Below, in pieces: positions 24,789 through 33,036 of a stretch of 64,000 nt of DNA. The DNA lies in contig CAOJBY010000003.1 of the NCBI GenBank assembly GCA_948330435.1, positions 62,001 to 126,000 on the forward strand. Direction: 5' to 3'. The notes beneath the pieces were generated by a model. The model was not told where the DNA came from and made no database searches. It was given only the letters and a program-made list of their open reading frames with translations. The translations under genes and the position numbers were made by a program. Source of the DNA: an uncultured Lachnoclostridium sp. GTDB taxonomy: Bacteria; Bacillota; Clostridia; Lachnospirales; Lachnospiraceae. Every line of letters begins with the position of its first letter. The first letter of the stretch is position 1.

Positions 24789-24876
24789 CACTTCGTACAG
24801 TGCCAGAAGGATTTACAGGCACATGAATTCTGTGACTGGAAATTCTTCTAGATGGGGGTACTGTTAGAAGTGTTAC
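24785..24876. repeat. Intercistronic palindrome between bglP and the GH1 gene
   Basis: The outer arms GTAACACTTC (24785-24794) and GAAGTGTTAC (24867-24876) are perfect and extend inward with three mismatches (ACAGT with ACTGT). An inner AGAAGGATTT/AAATTCTTCT pairing follows. The left arm includes the bglP stop codon. The 3' flank (GTACTGTT ... AACTTTATATAGGAGG) resembles that of the rnf repeats at 56216 and 57642. Confidence 0.6.
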
Positions 24877-24901
24877 GGAACTTTATATAGGAGGAACTGG
24901 T

Positions 24902-26317
24902 GTGAATACAAGATTTCCAGAAAATTTTCTCTGGGGTGCCGCTTCGTCGGCATTCCAGATTGAGGGCGGATGGGACGCAGAGGGAAAAGGAATGACTGTT
25001 GCGGATTTTAATTCCTTTAAGCGTTCCGACCGTCAGGCGGACAGTAAGGTGGCCAGTGATTTTTATCATCATTGGAAAGAAGACATTGCTTTGATGAAAG
25101 AGCTGGGATTGAAAACCTATCGTTTTTCTCTTTCCTGGGCACGGATTATTCCTGATGGAGATGGAGAGGTGAATCAGAAAGGGATTGATTTCTACAATCA
25201 GGTAATTGACGAACTGCTGGCGAATGAAATTATTCCTTTTGTGACCCTCTATCATTTTGACTTGCCTTATGCCCTGGTGGAGAAGTACAATGGATGGGAG
25301 AACAGAAGCTGTGCCTATGCTTTTGAACGGTATGCAAGGGTCTGCTTTCAGGCCTTTGGAGACCGGGTGAAATGGTGGCTGGTTCACAATGAGCAGAACC
25401 TGATGATTCGTGTGGATGAGCGTATGAATATCACGGAACCGGATCCCTGGAAAGCGGATAAAATACGTGCCCAGATGGACTACCATATGTTTTTGGCTCA
25501 TGCTCTGGCTGTAAATGCCTGTCATGAACTGGTAGAGGACGGAAAGATTGCACCTGCAGTTTCATCCACCTGTACCTATCCTTTGACCAATAAACCGGAG
25601 GATGTGTGGGCTGCAAAGATGAACGACTGGTTTAAGACCAATTACTGCCTGGATATGCATTATTATGGGGAATATCCGGGGTACTATATGCGTTATCTGA
25701 AAGAACGGAACATTGTTCCCGTAATGGAGGACGGCGACAGGGAACTCTTAAAGGGTGCTAAGATGGACTTCATTGCTTTGAACTACTATCGGACACTCTG
25801 TGCAAGTTATTTGCCTGCAGATGAGGAGCATCCCGTGGGTATGCGTGTGTTCCGGGGGAATGAAGTAGATTTTGACCAGTATGGGTATTGTAGAGATGAG
25901 AAAAATACCAATTTGAAAGCCAGTGAATACGGGGCACAGATTGATCCCATGGGACTTCGGATCGTGCTGAACGATTATTATGCCCGGTATCATCTGCCGC
26001 TTATTATTACGGAAAACGGTTTGGGAACTCCGGATGTGCTGACAGAGGATGGAAAGGTTCATGATGATTACCGGATTGAGTATATCAGAGGACATCTGGA
26101 TGCCATGGCACTGGCTGTGGAAGACGGTGTGGATCTGATGGGCTATTGTCCATGGTCCGTGATTGATCTTTTGAGTTCCCATCAGGGATTCCGAAAGCGT
26201 TATGGTTTTGTCTACGTGAACAGGGAAGATATGGATCTGAAAGATTTAAGCCGTATTCGTAAGGACAGCTTTTATTGGTATCAGAATGTAATTAAAACAA
26301 ACGGGGAAATTCGTTAA
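24902..26317 (+). CDS. Glycoside hydrolase family 1, 6-phospho-beta-glucosidase (471 aa)
   Basis: Cleaves the phosphorylated beta-glucosides delivered by the PTS protein to glucose 6-phosphate and an aglycone or sugar. GH1 marks: FLWGAASSAFQIEGGW at the N-terminus, acid/base Glu164 in WWLVHNEQN, nucleophile Glu371 in LPLIITENGLG, and a C-terminal LMGYCPWSVIDLLS. The start is a GTG at 24902 with TAGGAGG at 24888-24894. Length is normal. The preceding gap holds an intercistronic palindrome. Substrate preference within the family is not resolvable. Confidence 0.93.
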   Translation: MNTRFPENFLWGAASSAFQIEGGWDAEGKGMTVADFNSFKRSDRQADSKVASDFYHHWKEDIALMKELGLKTYRFSLSWARIIPDGDGEVNQKGIDFYNQVIDELLANEIIPFVTLYHFDLPYALVEKYNGWENRSCAYAFERYARVCFQAFGDRVKWWLVHNEQNLMIRVDERMNITEPDPWKADKIRAQMDYHMFLAHALAVNACHELVEDGKIAPAVSSTCTYPLTNKPEDVWAAKMNDWFKTNYCLDMHYYGEYPGYYMRYLKERNIVPVMEDGDRELLKGAKMDFIALNYYRTLCASYLPADEEHPVGMRVFRGNEVDFDQYGYCRDEKNTNLKASEYGAQIDPMGLRIVLNDYYARYHLPLIITENGLGTPDVLTEDGKVHDDYRIEYIRGHLDAMALAVEDGVDLMGYCPWSVIDLLSSHQGFRKRYGFVYVNREDMDLKDLSRIRKDSFYWYQNVIKTNGEIR

Positions 26318-26349
26318 ATGATACAATGAGGGATAGCGGGGAGAGGAAA

Positions 26350-27189
26350 ATGCGAGTAGTTAAGGTACTGAATAATTCTCTGGTACTTGCCCTGGATGAG
26401 CAGGGGCGGGAGACGATACTGATGGGAAAGGGAATCGGTTTTCATAAAGCGTCCGGATATGAGTTTGGGCCGGATGAGGTGGAGAAAGTGTTTGTACTTC
26501 GGGATCGATCCATTACCAGAAGCATTATTCGCCTGGCTGCGGAGACGGACAGCGTATATTTTGAAATTGGGAAAAATATCATTGATTATGCCATAGACAC
26601 TTTTCAAATGAAGCTTCTTGATCACATTTACCTGTCCCTGACTGATCACCTGGCATTTGCAGTACGCCGTGTGGAAAAGGGAATCGTTGTACCCAATTTT
26701 TATACCCAGGATATGCAGCATTTTAATCCCAATGAATTTCAGATTGGGCGTTATGCACTGGAACTTGTGAAAGAGCAGATAGGAGTGGAACTTCCGGAGG
26801 ATGAAGCCGGCAATATTGCCTTTCATTTTATCAATGCCCAGGAGGACCATCCTTACAATGAGAAAAACAGGAAGATCAAAAAGCTTACGGAGGATGTATT
26901 GGATGTGGTAAAATATTATTATCAGCTTGTTTATGATGAGGATAGTATTGCCTATTCCAGATATCTAACCCATATCCGCCTGTTTGCCCAGAGGATGGTT
27001 TCCGGACAGCAGCTCCCGGAGGATGCTTCCCGTTTGCTCTATGATCAGATTGCCCAGGTCTGTACCTCGGAATTTTCCTGTGTGGATCGGTTTGTGAGAG
27101 AGCGTTTCGGGGTGGGGCTTACGAATCAGGAGGGCATGTATCTGGCACTGCATATTCACAGAGTTCTGGAAGGCGGAAGGAAAGGTTGA
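26350..27189 (+). CDS. licT: PRD-domain transcriptional antiterminator, LicT/BglG family (279 aa)
   Basis: RNA-binding protein that stabilises the RAT hairpin and prevents leader termination when beta-glucosides are present; PTS phosphorylation of its PRDs controls activity. N-terminal CAT domain, about residues 1-55: MRVVKVLNNSLVLALDEQG, then MGKGIGFHKASG. PRD1 has LSLTDHLAFAVRRVE (His) and PRD2 has THIRLFAQRM and ALHIHRVLE. The ATG at 26350 follows GGGGAGAGGAAA; the frame from 26326 would leave an extra eight residues before the conserved CAT start. Its target is visible at 22662-22691. Confidence 0.92.
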   Translation: MRVVKVLNNSLVLALDEQGRETILMGKGIGFHKASGYEFGPDEVEKVFVLRDRSITRSIIRLAAETDSVYFEIGKNIIDYAIDTFQMKLLDHIYLSLTDHLAFAVRRVEKGIVVPNFYTQDMQHFNPNEFQIGRYALELVKEQIGVELPEDEAGNIAFHFINAQEDHPYNEKNRKIKKLTEDVLDVVKYYYQLVYDEDSIAYSRYLTHIRLFAQRMVSGQQLPEDASRLLYDQIAQVCTSEFSCVDRFVRERFGVGLTNQEGMYLALHIHRVLEGGRKG

Positions 27190-27192
27190 GTT

Positions 27193-28665
27193 ATGAACTG
27201 TTTGATTATTGACATAGGAACTTCCAGTATGCGGGGAATTCTTTTTACGGAACAGGGAGAGCGACTTGCGGGCCATCAGATTGTCTATGAACCGAAGAAA
27301 TATTCGGACGGGCGGATTGAGCAGTCTCCTCTTGATTGGACAAACTCTTTGGAGGGGATTGCTTCTTTTGTGGCAGAAAAAGCAAGAGAGCAGAGAATTT
27401 CCATAGATGCGGTAGCTGTGACTTCCCAGCGTTCTGCCATTATCCCGGTAGATCGGGAGGGTCAGCCGCTGATGGATACCATTATGTGGCAGGACCGGAG
27501 AAATGCGGCGATTTGCAAGGAGTTGGAAGAATACAATGATTTGATTTTTGAGAGAAGCGGTGCCAGGATTAACACCGTTTTTTCCGGAAGCCGTATGGGA
27601 TGGATTCTGAAAAACAGGCCGGACGTGTGTGAAAGACTTTATAAGCTTGTGAATATTCCAGAATATGTGATGCACCATATGACGGGAGAGTATAAGACGG
27701 ATGTTACCTATGCCAGCCGTTCTCATCTGATGAATCTTCGAACACGTAAATGGGACAAAGAGATGCTGAGACTCTTCGGGATTCTTCCGGAGCAGCTTTG
27801 CAAGATTCAGGAACCGGGCAGTGTGTGCGGTCATGTGACGGCTGCATTTGCAGAAAATACAGGACTTTCCCAAGGAATTCCGGTGATTACGGCGGGAGGG
27901 GATCAACAGTGTGCCGCAGTTGGACAGGGTGCTTTTAAGGAGGGAACACTGTCTCTGGTGGCAGGAACCGGAGGCTTTTTGGTAACGGCCCTTGACAGGG
28001 TTCCGGAAAATCCGGATCCACAGCTGATTTTCAATTGTTCCTCTGTGGCCGGCCGCTATATGGTAGAGGCAAATGTGCTGACCTGCTGTTCTGCCTTTGA
28101 TTGGTTTGGACGGAATTTTTATCCGCTTAAGGACGGGAAGATTGATTATGCGGCTATCAATGAGGAACTTAAAGCCTTTGACGGAAAAGTGAGCAGTGTC
28201 ATGGCTCTTCCCTATTTCCAGGGACGCAGTACACCTAAGTGGAATCCTCAGGCCCGGGCACATTTTGGGGATATTTCTTTGGCGGAAAGCCGTGGGGATA
28301 TGGTGAAAGGGCTTTTGGAGGGAATCTTCATGGAGATTCGGAACAATATTCAACTTTTTGGGGAATATGTTGGGATTCATAAGGCTTATATCAGCGGAGG
28401 ACTGACAAACAGTGAAGTGATTAATCAGCTTCAGGCGGATGTGTATGGGATTTCGCTGTATCATATGGAGGACAGTGAGTCTACCGCTTATGGGGCACTT
28501 ATGGTTGCTCTGGTTGGACAGGGCGTGTACGGATCTCTGGACGAAGCCTTTGAGACAATTCGGGGCGGTACAAACACCAAGTGCTTCAAGCCACGGGAGG
28601 GGATTTTCGCAGCCTATGAGGAGAAACGTATGCGGATGAATGAGATGTATGGGAAGCTGTATTAA
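27193..28665 (+). CDS. FGGY-family carbohydrate kinase (490 aa)
   Basis: ATP-dependent sugar or polyol kinase of the xylulokinase/gluconokinase/glycerol kinase fold. Marks: LIIDIGTSSMRGILF (phosphate 1 loop), VTSQRSAIIPVD, MWQDRRN, then TAGGDQQCAAVGQGAF and AGTGGFLV, and C-terminal AYISGGLTNSEVINQLQADVYG (FGGY signature 2). The start is 4 bases after licT. The sugar cannot be identified; it lies in a beta-glucoside operon where a kinase is not obviously needed, so a second substrate may be processed. Confidence 0.87.
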   Translation: MNCLIIDIGTSSMRGILFTEQGERLAGHQIVYEPKKYSDGRIEQSPLDWTNSLEGIASFVAEKAREQRISIDAVAVTSQRSAIIPVDREGQPLMDTIMWQDRRNAAICKELEEYNDLIFERSGARINTVFSGSRMGWILKNRPDVCERLYKLVNIPEYVMHHMTGEYKTDVTYASRSHLMNLRTRKWDKEMLRLFGILPEQLCKIQEPGSVCGHVTAAFAENTGLSQGIPVITAGGDQQCAAVGQGAFKEGTLSLVAGTGGFLVTALDRVPENPDPQLIFNCSSVAGRYMVEANVLTCCSAFDWFGRNFYPLKDGKIDYAAINEELKAFDGKVSSVMALPYFQGRSTPKWNPQARAHFGDISLAESRGDMVKGLLEGIFMEIRNNIQLFGEYVGIHKAYISGGLTNSEVINQLQADVYGISLYHMEDSESTAYGALMVALVGQGVYGSLDEAFETIRGGTNTKCFKPREGIFAAYEEKRMRMNEMYGKLY

Positions 28666-28756
28666 GTGAAAGGGAATGGGGATTGAAATACTGGTAAAAG
28701 TAGGCTACAATCAAAATATCGGGTATAAGCAAACAAAAGTGCAAAAGGAGGAAGAT

Positions 28757-29725
28757 ATGAGAGTAGGAATCGCTGGTGCAGGTATGATTGTCCCCACCTT
28801 TTTGGATGCAGCGGCTCTGGTGGATGAGATGGAGATTTATGCTGTCTTTGCACGAAGAGAGGAAGTGCGGAAAGAATTTTGTGAGAGGTATCGTATTCCG
28901 GTGGGGTACGATTCTTATGATAAGCTGCTTGCGGATTCGAAAGTGGATGTGGTATATGTGGCCCTTCCGAATAACCTGCATTTTTCTTTTACAAAAGAGG
29001 CATTGAAAGCAGGAAAGCATGTGATCCTGGAGAAGCCCTTTACTGTCTCTTATGAGGAAGCAAAGGAGATTGCAAAACTGGCACGGGAAAAGAAGCTGTA
29101 TCTTTTTGAGGCTATTACCAATCAATACAATCCCAATTATGACAAAATGAAAGAACTTTTGCCAAGACTTGGGGAAATAAAGCTTGTGGCTCTTAATTAT
29201 TCTCAGTATTCCAGTCGGTATGATAATTTTAAGAAAGGGATCATAAGCCCCTCCTTTGATCCAAAGAAAGCCGGGGGAGCACTGATGGATTTGAATATTT
29301 ATAATATTCATATTGTGGCGGGCTTATTTGGAAAGCCACTGAGAGTACGCTATTGTCCCAATATAGAACGTGGCGTAGATACTTCTGGAGTCCTTATGAT
29401 GGAGTATCCCGATTTTCAGGCTGTTTGCATTGCAGCCAAGGATTGCGGGGCACCTTTAAGCATCAATGTACAGGGAAACAAGGGATTCCTTCACAGTAGC
29501 AGTCCCGCCAATTCATTGACGGAATTTTCATTTCAGGAAAATAAGTGCGAGCCGGAGCATTACCATCTGGCAGACAGTCCGGAGCGCTTATTCTATGAAC
29601 TTGAGACTTTTGTAAAATACTATGAAGATGGAGACTGGGAAGCCTTTGATAAACGGCTTGACCATAGTCTGATGGTAATGGAGATCCTGGATGCGGCCCG
29701 GAATCCAAAGAATCAGGGGCTGTAA
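28757..29725 (+). CDS. Gfo/Idh/MocA family oxidoreductase (322 aa)
   Basis: NAD(P)-dependent sugar or polyol dehydrogenase. N-terminal Rossmann fold MRVGIAGAGMIVPTFLDAA, then DVVYVALPNNLHF and HVILEKPFTVSYEEAKE (the conserved EKP motif with the catalytic-region Lys), followed by the C-terminal sheet domain with GGALMDLNIYNIH. The ATG at 28757 has AAAAGGAGGAAGAT; the frame from 28676 lacks a ribosome site. It lies 91 bases after the kinase gene and probably ends the operon. Confidence 0.9.
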   Translation: MRVGIAGAGMIVPTFLDAAALVDEMEIYAVFARREEVRKEFCERYRIPVGYDSYDKLLADSKVDVVYVALPNNLHFSFTKEALKAGKHVILEKPFTVSYEEAKEIAKLAREKKLYLFEAITNQYNPNYDKMKELLPRLGEIKLVALNYSQYSSRYDNFKKGIISPSFDPKKAGGALMDLNIYNIHIVAGLFGKPLRVRYCPNIERGVDTSGVLMMEYPDFQAVCIAAKDCGAPLSINVQGNKGFLHSSSPANSLTEFSFQENKCEPEHYHLADSPERLFYELETFVKYYEDGDWEAFDKRLDHSLMVMEILDAARNPKNQGL

Positions 29726-29734
29726 AGCCCCTGA
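29713..29734. terminator. Hairpin overlapping the oxidoreductase stop codon
   Basis: TCAGGGGC and GCCCCTGA pair perfectly around a six-base loop that contains the stop codon. There is no T run on the plus side, so termination is uncertain; it lies between convergent genes. Confidence 0.45.
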
Positions 29735-29760
29735 AACTGTAAACAAAATGAGATTCTCCC

Positions 29761-30252
29761 TTATAGAAGATGATAATAGGGACAGATATCTTCATAATGT
29801 CCGTCTTTCATTAAAAATCCTCCCGGAATTACGCCTAACTGTTGAAAGCCCAGGCGTTCATAGAGATGTCTGGCATGGGAGTTGGTGCGTACAACCGCAT
29901 TGAACTGAAGGATTCGAAAACCATGGGATTTTCCCTGATCCATACAGTCCAGAACCAGTCGTTCGCCGATGTGCAGTCCCCGAACCTTAGAACTGACTGC
30001 ATAGCTGGCATTGGCGATATGGCCGCAACGTCCCTCGTTGTTGGGATGGAGGATATAGAGACCAAGAACTTCTCTGCTTTCCGTGTTCTTTGCAATACCG
30101 CAGTAGGTCTGGGCAGCGAAAAATTCCGGTCCGGTTGTGTCGTCTAAAAGATTCAATTGTGGGAAAGCAATCCCTTCCTCCACAACCTCATTCCAGATGG
30201 CGATCATAGTGTGGAGATCAGAAGGCTGATAGGCTTCTATTGTGACATTCAT
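29761..30252 (-). CDS. GNAT family N-acetyltransferase (163 aa)
   Basis: Acetyl-CoA-dependent acetyltransferase. GNAT marks: VTIEAYQPSDLHTMIAIWNEVVEEG at the N-terminus, GRCGHIANASYAVSSKVRGLHIGERLV (motif A acetyl-CoA loop, here R-G-x-x-I-G), FNAVVRTNSHARHLYERLGFQQLGV (motif B, N..A..LYE.LGF). The ATG at 30252 is chosen because GAAAGGA then sits nine bases upstream; the ATG at 30261 is too close to it. Looks closest to phosphinothricin-type acetyltransferases, but the substrate is unknown. Only 47 bases downstream of the DUF1349 gene. Confidence 0.88.
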   Translation of the reverse strand: MNVTIEAYQPSDLHTMIAIWNEVVEEGIAFPQLNLLDDTTGPEFFAAQTYCGIAKNTESREVLGLYILHPNNEGRCGHIANASYAVSSKVRGLHIGERLVLDCMDQGKSHGFRILQFNAVVRTNSHARHLYERLGFQQLGVIPGGFLMKDGHYEDICPYYHLL

Positions 30253-30299
30253 AAAAGTCATCCTTTCTGCTGTTCTAGTAGGCCAATACAGACTACTTG

Positions 30300-30890
30300 T
30301 TATTTATGTGCCATCCATTTGCATTCAGTAATTTCCATGTGGGAGAAAACCGCTTCAAAGGAGGAATTCTCCGGAGAGCAGGCGTAGATCCCAAAGCGGA
30401 TTTCCTTTGTACCCTCCCATAGATGGCAGATTCGCATCTGCTTAAAGTTTATGCCGTCCTCTGAGCATTCCAGGCAGTAGTCGGATTCCCGGCGGCTTAA
30501 GCGATACCACATGGTTTTGACGGATGCAGGGATATCCGTGGTAGCCCAGTCGGAATAGCCGTGGTTTGTTACCACGCTGCCCAGACGCTGGTACTGCTCA
30601 TTTTCATATTCGATGGAGGCTTTCAACCAGTTGTCGCTGTTAAGATACAGGGCAATGCCGCATTGATCAAATCGGTGGCTGCTTGATGAGAAATCCGTCT
30701 TTACCACAAAAGAAAAGTAAGTTTCCTCTGTAGATAGCTGCAATACCGGGGCGTTGTCATTTTGAAAGCCATAGTAAGTTCTCTGCCAGAGATCCGTTCC
30801 CGGTTCTGTGGTAATTGTGATCCGATCTTCTTGAACCGCATATGTCTTGGGTTCTCTTGTCCATTGTAGCTCTTTTGCGTTCCATTTCAT
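30300..30890 (-). CDS. DUF1349 domain protein (196 aa)
   Basis: A concanavalin-A-like beta-sandwich protein, close in length to single-domain DUF1349 family members. Marks: TEPGTDLWQRTYYGFQNDNAPVL, YFSFVVKTDFSSSSHRFDQCGIALYLNSDNWLKASIEYE, and IRFGIYACSPENSSFEAVFSHMEI. No signal peptide. The start at 30890 follows GAGAAAGGACTTATTCAG. Proteins of this type may bind or act on carbohydrate, but none is well characterised. Confidence 0.88.
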   Translation of the reverse strand: MKWNAKELQWTREPKTYAVQEDRITITTEPGTDLWQRTYYGFQNDNAPVLQLSTEETYFSFVVKTDFSSSSHRFDQCGIALYLNSDNWLKASIEYENEQYQRLGSVVTNHGYSDWATTDIPASVKTMWYRLSRRESDYCLECSEDGINFKQMRICHLWEGTKEIRFGIYACSPENSSFEAVFSHMEITECKWMAHK

Positions 30891-30945
30891 ACTGAATAAG
30901 TCCTTTCTCTATGTTCGTTGAGGGTCCTCCCTCCTGGCAATTAGA

Positions 30946-30954
30946 ATTATAGCA
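30946..30954 (-). promoter_or_regulatory. Extended -10 promoter for the DUF1349-GNAT unit
   Basis: TGCTATAAT on the minus strand, a perfect extended -10. No good -35 is seen. A divergent TATAAT at 30996-31001 may serve corA. Confidence 0.45.
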
Positions 30955-31063
30955 CATTTTCCAAGCTTTTGATAGCGTCAGAAGAGGTTTTGTAGTATAA
31001 TCATAAAAGTTAAGTGTATGATTGAAAAAGACGGGATAGAAGATAGAAAGGGGGCTTTGTCAT

Positions 31064-31999
31064 ATGTTTTATTCCATACATGAAAAAGAGATCAGGGAAG
31101 TGACGCTGGAGCAGATTGACGGTCATGATATCTGTGTGGGTTACCTGACTCTGGAGGAACTTCGAAAATGTTATGAGAGCCTTGGTCTGTCGGAAGTGGC
31201 TGTAAAGGATTGTATGACGGATTTTACCCATTTTCGGACAAGTATTGATGTGTATGATGAGTTCAGCTTTGGTATGATTAACATTGTGGACATTCTGAAC
31301 TTGAGCAGTAAGCGAAACCGCATCGGATTTTTTATTAAGAAGAACCTTTTTATTATTATTAAAATCATAGATAAGGGTGACAGCATCCGGCAGATGTTTC
31401 TGGATGCCATCGGCCGCTTTCGCCAGAATGCCACCATGGAAAAGGTGATCTACGGGGTGCTGGAACGCCTTTTGTCCAGCGGCAACCGGGGACTGGTGAT
31501 GACGGAGCGGCAGATTATCGCCATGGAGCGTGAGGTGGTCAATGGCAAGATGGATGAGGATCTGAACAAGGAGATTTTTGATCTGCGGAACCGCCTGTCT
31601 ACCCTGAAGAATTACTATGATCAGTTGATTGATATTGGGGAAGCCCTCCAGGAAAATGAAAATGATTTGTTTGAAGAAGAAGATCTGCGTTATTTTAAGA
31701 TTTTTACGGATAAATCCGAACGGCTGAGTAACAATACCCAGCTTCTCTGCGACAATCTGATTCATTTAAGAGAAGCTCTGGATGCTACTCTGAATTATAA
31801 TCTGAATAACACCATGAAGCTGTTCACCATTGTGACTATTATTTTCCAGCCCCTGACCCTGATTGTGGGATGGTATGGCATGAACTTTACCAATATGCCG
31901 GAACTGGCATGGAAGTTTGGTTATGCGTATGTAATTGTACTGAGTATTGCGGTGGTGGCGGGCATTCTGATCTATTTTAAGAAGAAAAAATACATGTAA
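31064..31999 (+). CDS. corA: CorA-like magnesium transporter (311 aa)
   Basis: Pentameric membrane channel for Mg2+ (or Co2+). A long cytosolic N-terminal domain with the family's helices (LRNRLSTLKNYYDQLIDIGEALQENEND), then two C-terminal membrane helices: the first around LFTIVTIIFQPLTLIVGWYGMNF, with the diagnostic Gly-Met-Asn loop, the second around AYVIVLSIAVVAGILIYF, then a KKKKY tail. The start ATG at 31064 follows AGAAAGGGGGC. A perfect TATAAT lies at 30996. queA starts 11 bases after its stop. Confidence 0.93.
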   Translation: MFYSIHEKEIREVTLEQIDGHDICVGYLTLEELRKCYESLGLSEVAVKDCMTDFTHFRTSIDVYDEFSFGMINIVDILNLSSKRNRIGFFIKKNLFIIIKIIDKGDSIRQMFLDAIGRFRQNATMEKVIYGVLERLLSSGNRGLVMTERQIIAMEREVVNGKMDEDLNKEIFDLRNRLSTLKNYYDQLIDIGEALQENENDLFEEEDLRYFKIFTDKSERLSNNTQLLCDNLIHLREALDATLNYNLNNTMKLFTIVTIIFQPLTLIVGWYGMNFTNMPELAWKFGYAYVIVLSIAVVAGILIYFKKKKYM

Positions 32000-32010
32000 G
32001 GAAATGTTGT

Positions 32011-33036
32011 ATGAAGACGAGTGATTTTTATTACAATCTGCCGGAGGAATTGATTGCACAGGACCCTCTGAAGGATCGGAGCAGTTCCAGATTGCTGGTG
32101 CTTGACAGAAAAACGAGGGAAAGGGAACATAGAGTTTTTCGGGATCTTGCGGAGTTTCTGAATCCGGGGGATTGTCTGGTGGTGAATAATACCCGGGTGA
32201 TTCCGGCACGCCTGATGGGTGTGAAAGAGGGAACGGGAGCAGGCATTGAGGTACTGCTTCTAAAGCGGTGTGAGGACAATGTGTGGGAGACATTGGTAAA
32301 GCCCGGAAAGAAAGCACGGCCGGGAGCACGCATTTCCTTTGGAGACGGACTTCTGGTGGGAGAGGTGCTTGAGGTCGTGGAGGAGGGGAATCGGCGGGTT
32401 CGCTTTACCTATGAAGGAATTTTTGAGGAAATTCTGGATAAGCTTGGACAGATGCCCCTTCCGCCTTATATTACCCATCAACTGAAAGATAAGAATCGGT
32501 ATCAGACCGTTTATGCCAAACATGAGGGATCAGCGGCAGCACCTACGGCCGGGCTTCATTTTACGCCGGAACTTTTAAAGGCTATTGAGGATAAAGGAGT
32601 GAGACTCGCCCATGTGACCCTTCATGTGGGACTTGGAACCTTTCGTCCGGTGAAAGTGGAGGATATAACCCAGCATCATATGCACTCGGAATTCTACATG
32701 ATAGAGGAGGAGCAGGCAAAGCTTATCAATGAGACAAAGGCAGCAGGAGGACGTGTGATCTGTGTAGGGACTACCAGCTGCCGCACCCTGGAGTCGGCAG
32801 CGGATGAGGATGGGGTTCTTCATGCCGGGAGAGGCTGGACGGATATCTTTATCTATCCCGGCTATCGGTTTAAGCTTATGGATGCTTTGATCACCAATTT
32901 TCATCTGCCGGAATCTACTTTGTTGATGCTGGTATCGGCTTTTGCAGGAAAAGAGCAGGTGATGGCGGCTTATGAGGAGGCGGTGAGAGAGAGGTATCGG
33001 TTCTTCTCCTTTGGGGATGCGATGTTCATTAAATGA
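32011..33036 (+). CDS. queA: S-adenosylmethionine:tRNA ribosyltransferase-isomerase
   Basis: Transfers and isomerises the ribosyl of SAM to 7-aminomethyl-7-deazaguanine in tRNA, making epoxyqueuosine. Full length at 341 residues. Marks: FYYNLPEELIAQDPLKDRSSSRLLVLDR at the N-terminus, VNNTRVIPARL, GSAAAPTAGLHFT, LHVGLGTFRPV, VGTTSCRTLES, TDIFIYPGYRF, and NFHLPESTLLMLVSAF. No other queuosine gene lies in the window. Its last 8 bases overlap the convergent aroA stop. Confidence 0.97.
   Translation: MKTSDFYYNLPEELIAQDPLKDRSSSRLLVLDRKTREREHRVFRDLAEFLNPGDCLVVNNTRVIPARLMGVKEGTGAGIEVLLLKRCEDNVWETLVKPGKKARPGARISFGDGLLVGEVLEVVEEGNRRVRFTYEGIFEEILDKLGQMPLPPYITHQLKDKNRYQTVYAKHEGSAAAPTAGLHFTPELLKAIEDKGVRLAHVTLHVGLGTFRPVKVEDITQHHMHSEFYMIEEEQAKLINETKAAGGRVICVGTTSCRTLESAADEDGVLHAGRGWTDIFIYPGYRFKLMDALITNFHLPESTLLMLVSAFAGKEQVMAAYEEAVRERYRFFSFGDAMFIK

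Noticed and set aside
26965..28464. 499-codon frame on the minus strand
   Set aside because: It lies wholly over well-defined licT and kinase genes, with poor composition and no ribosome site; a shadow frame.
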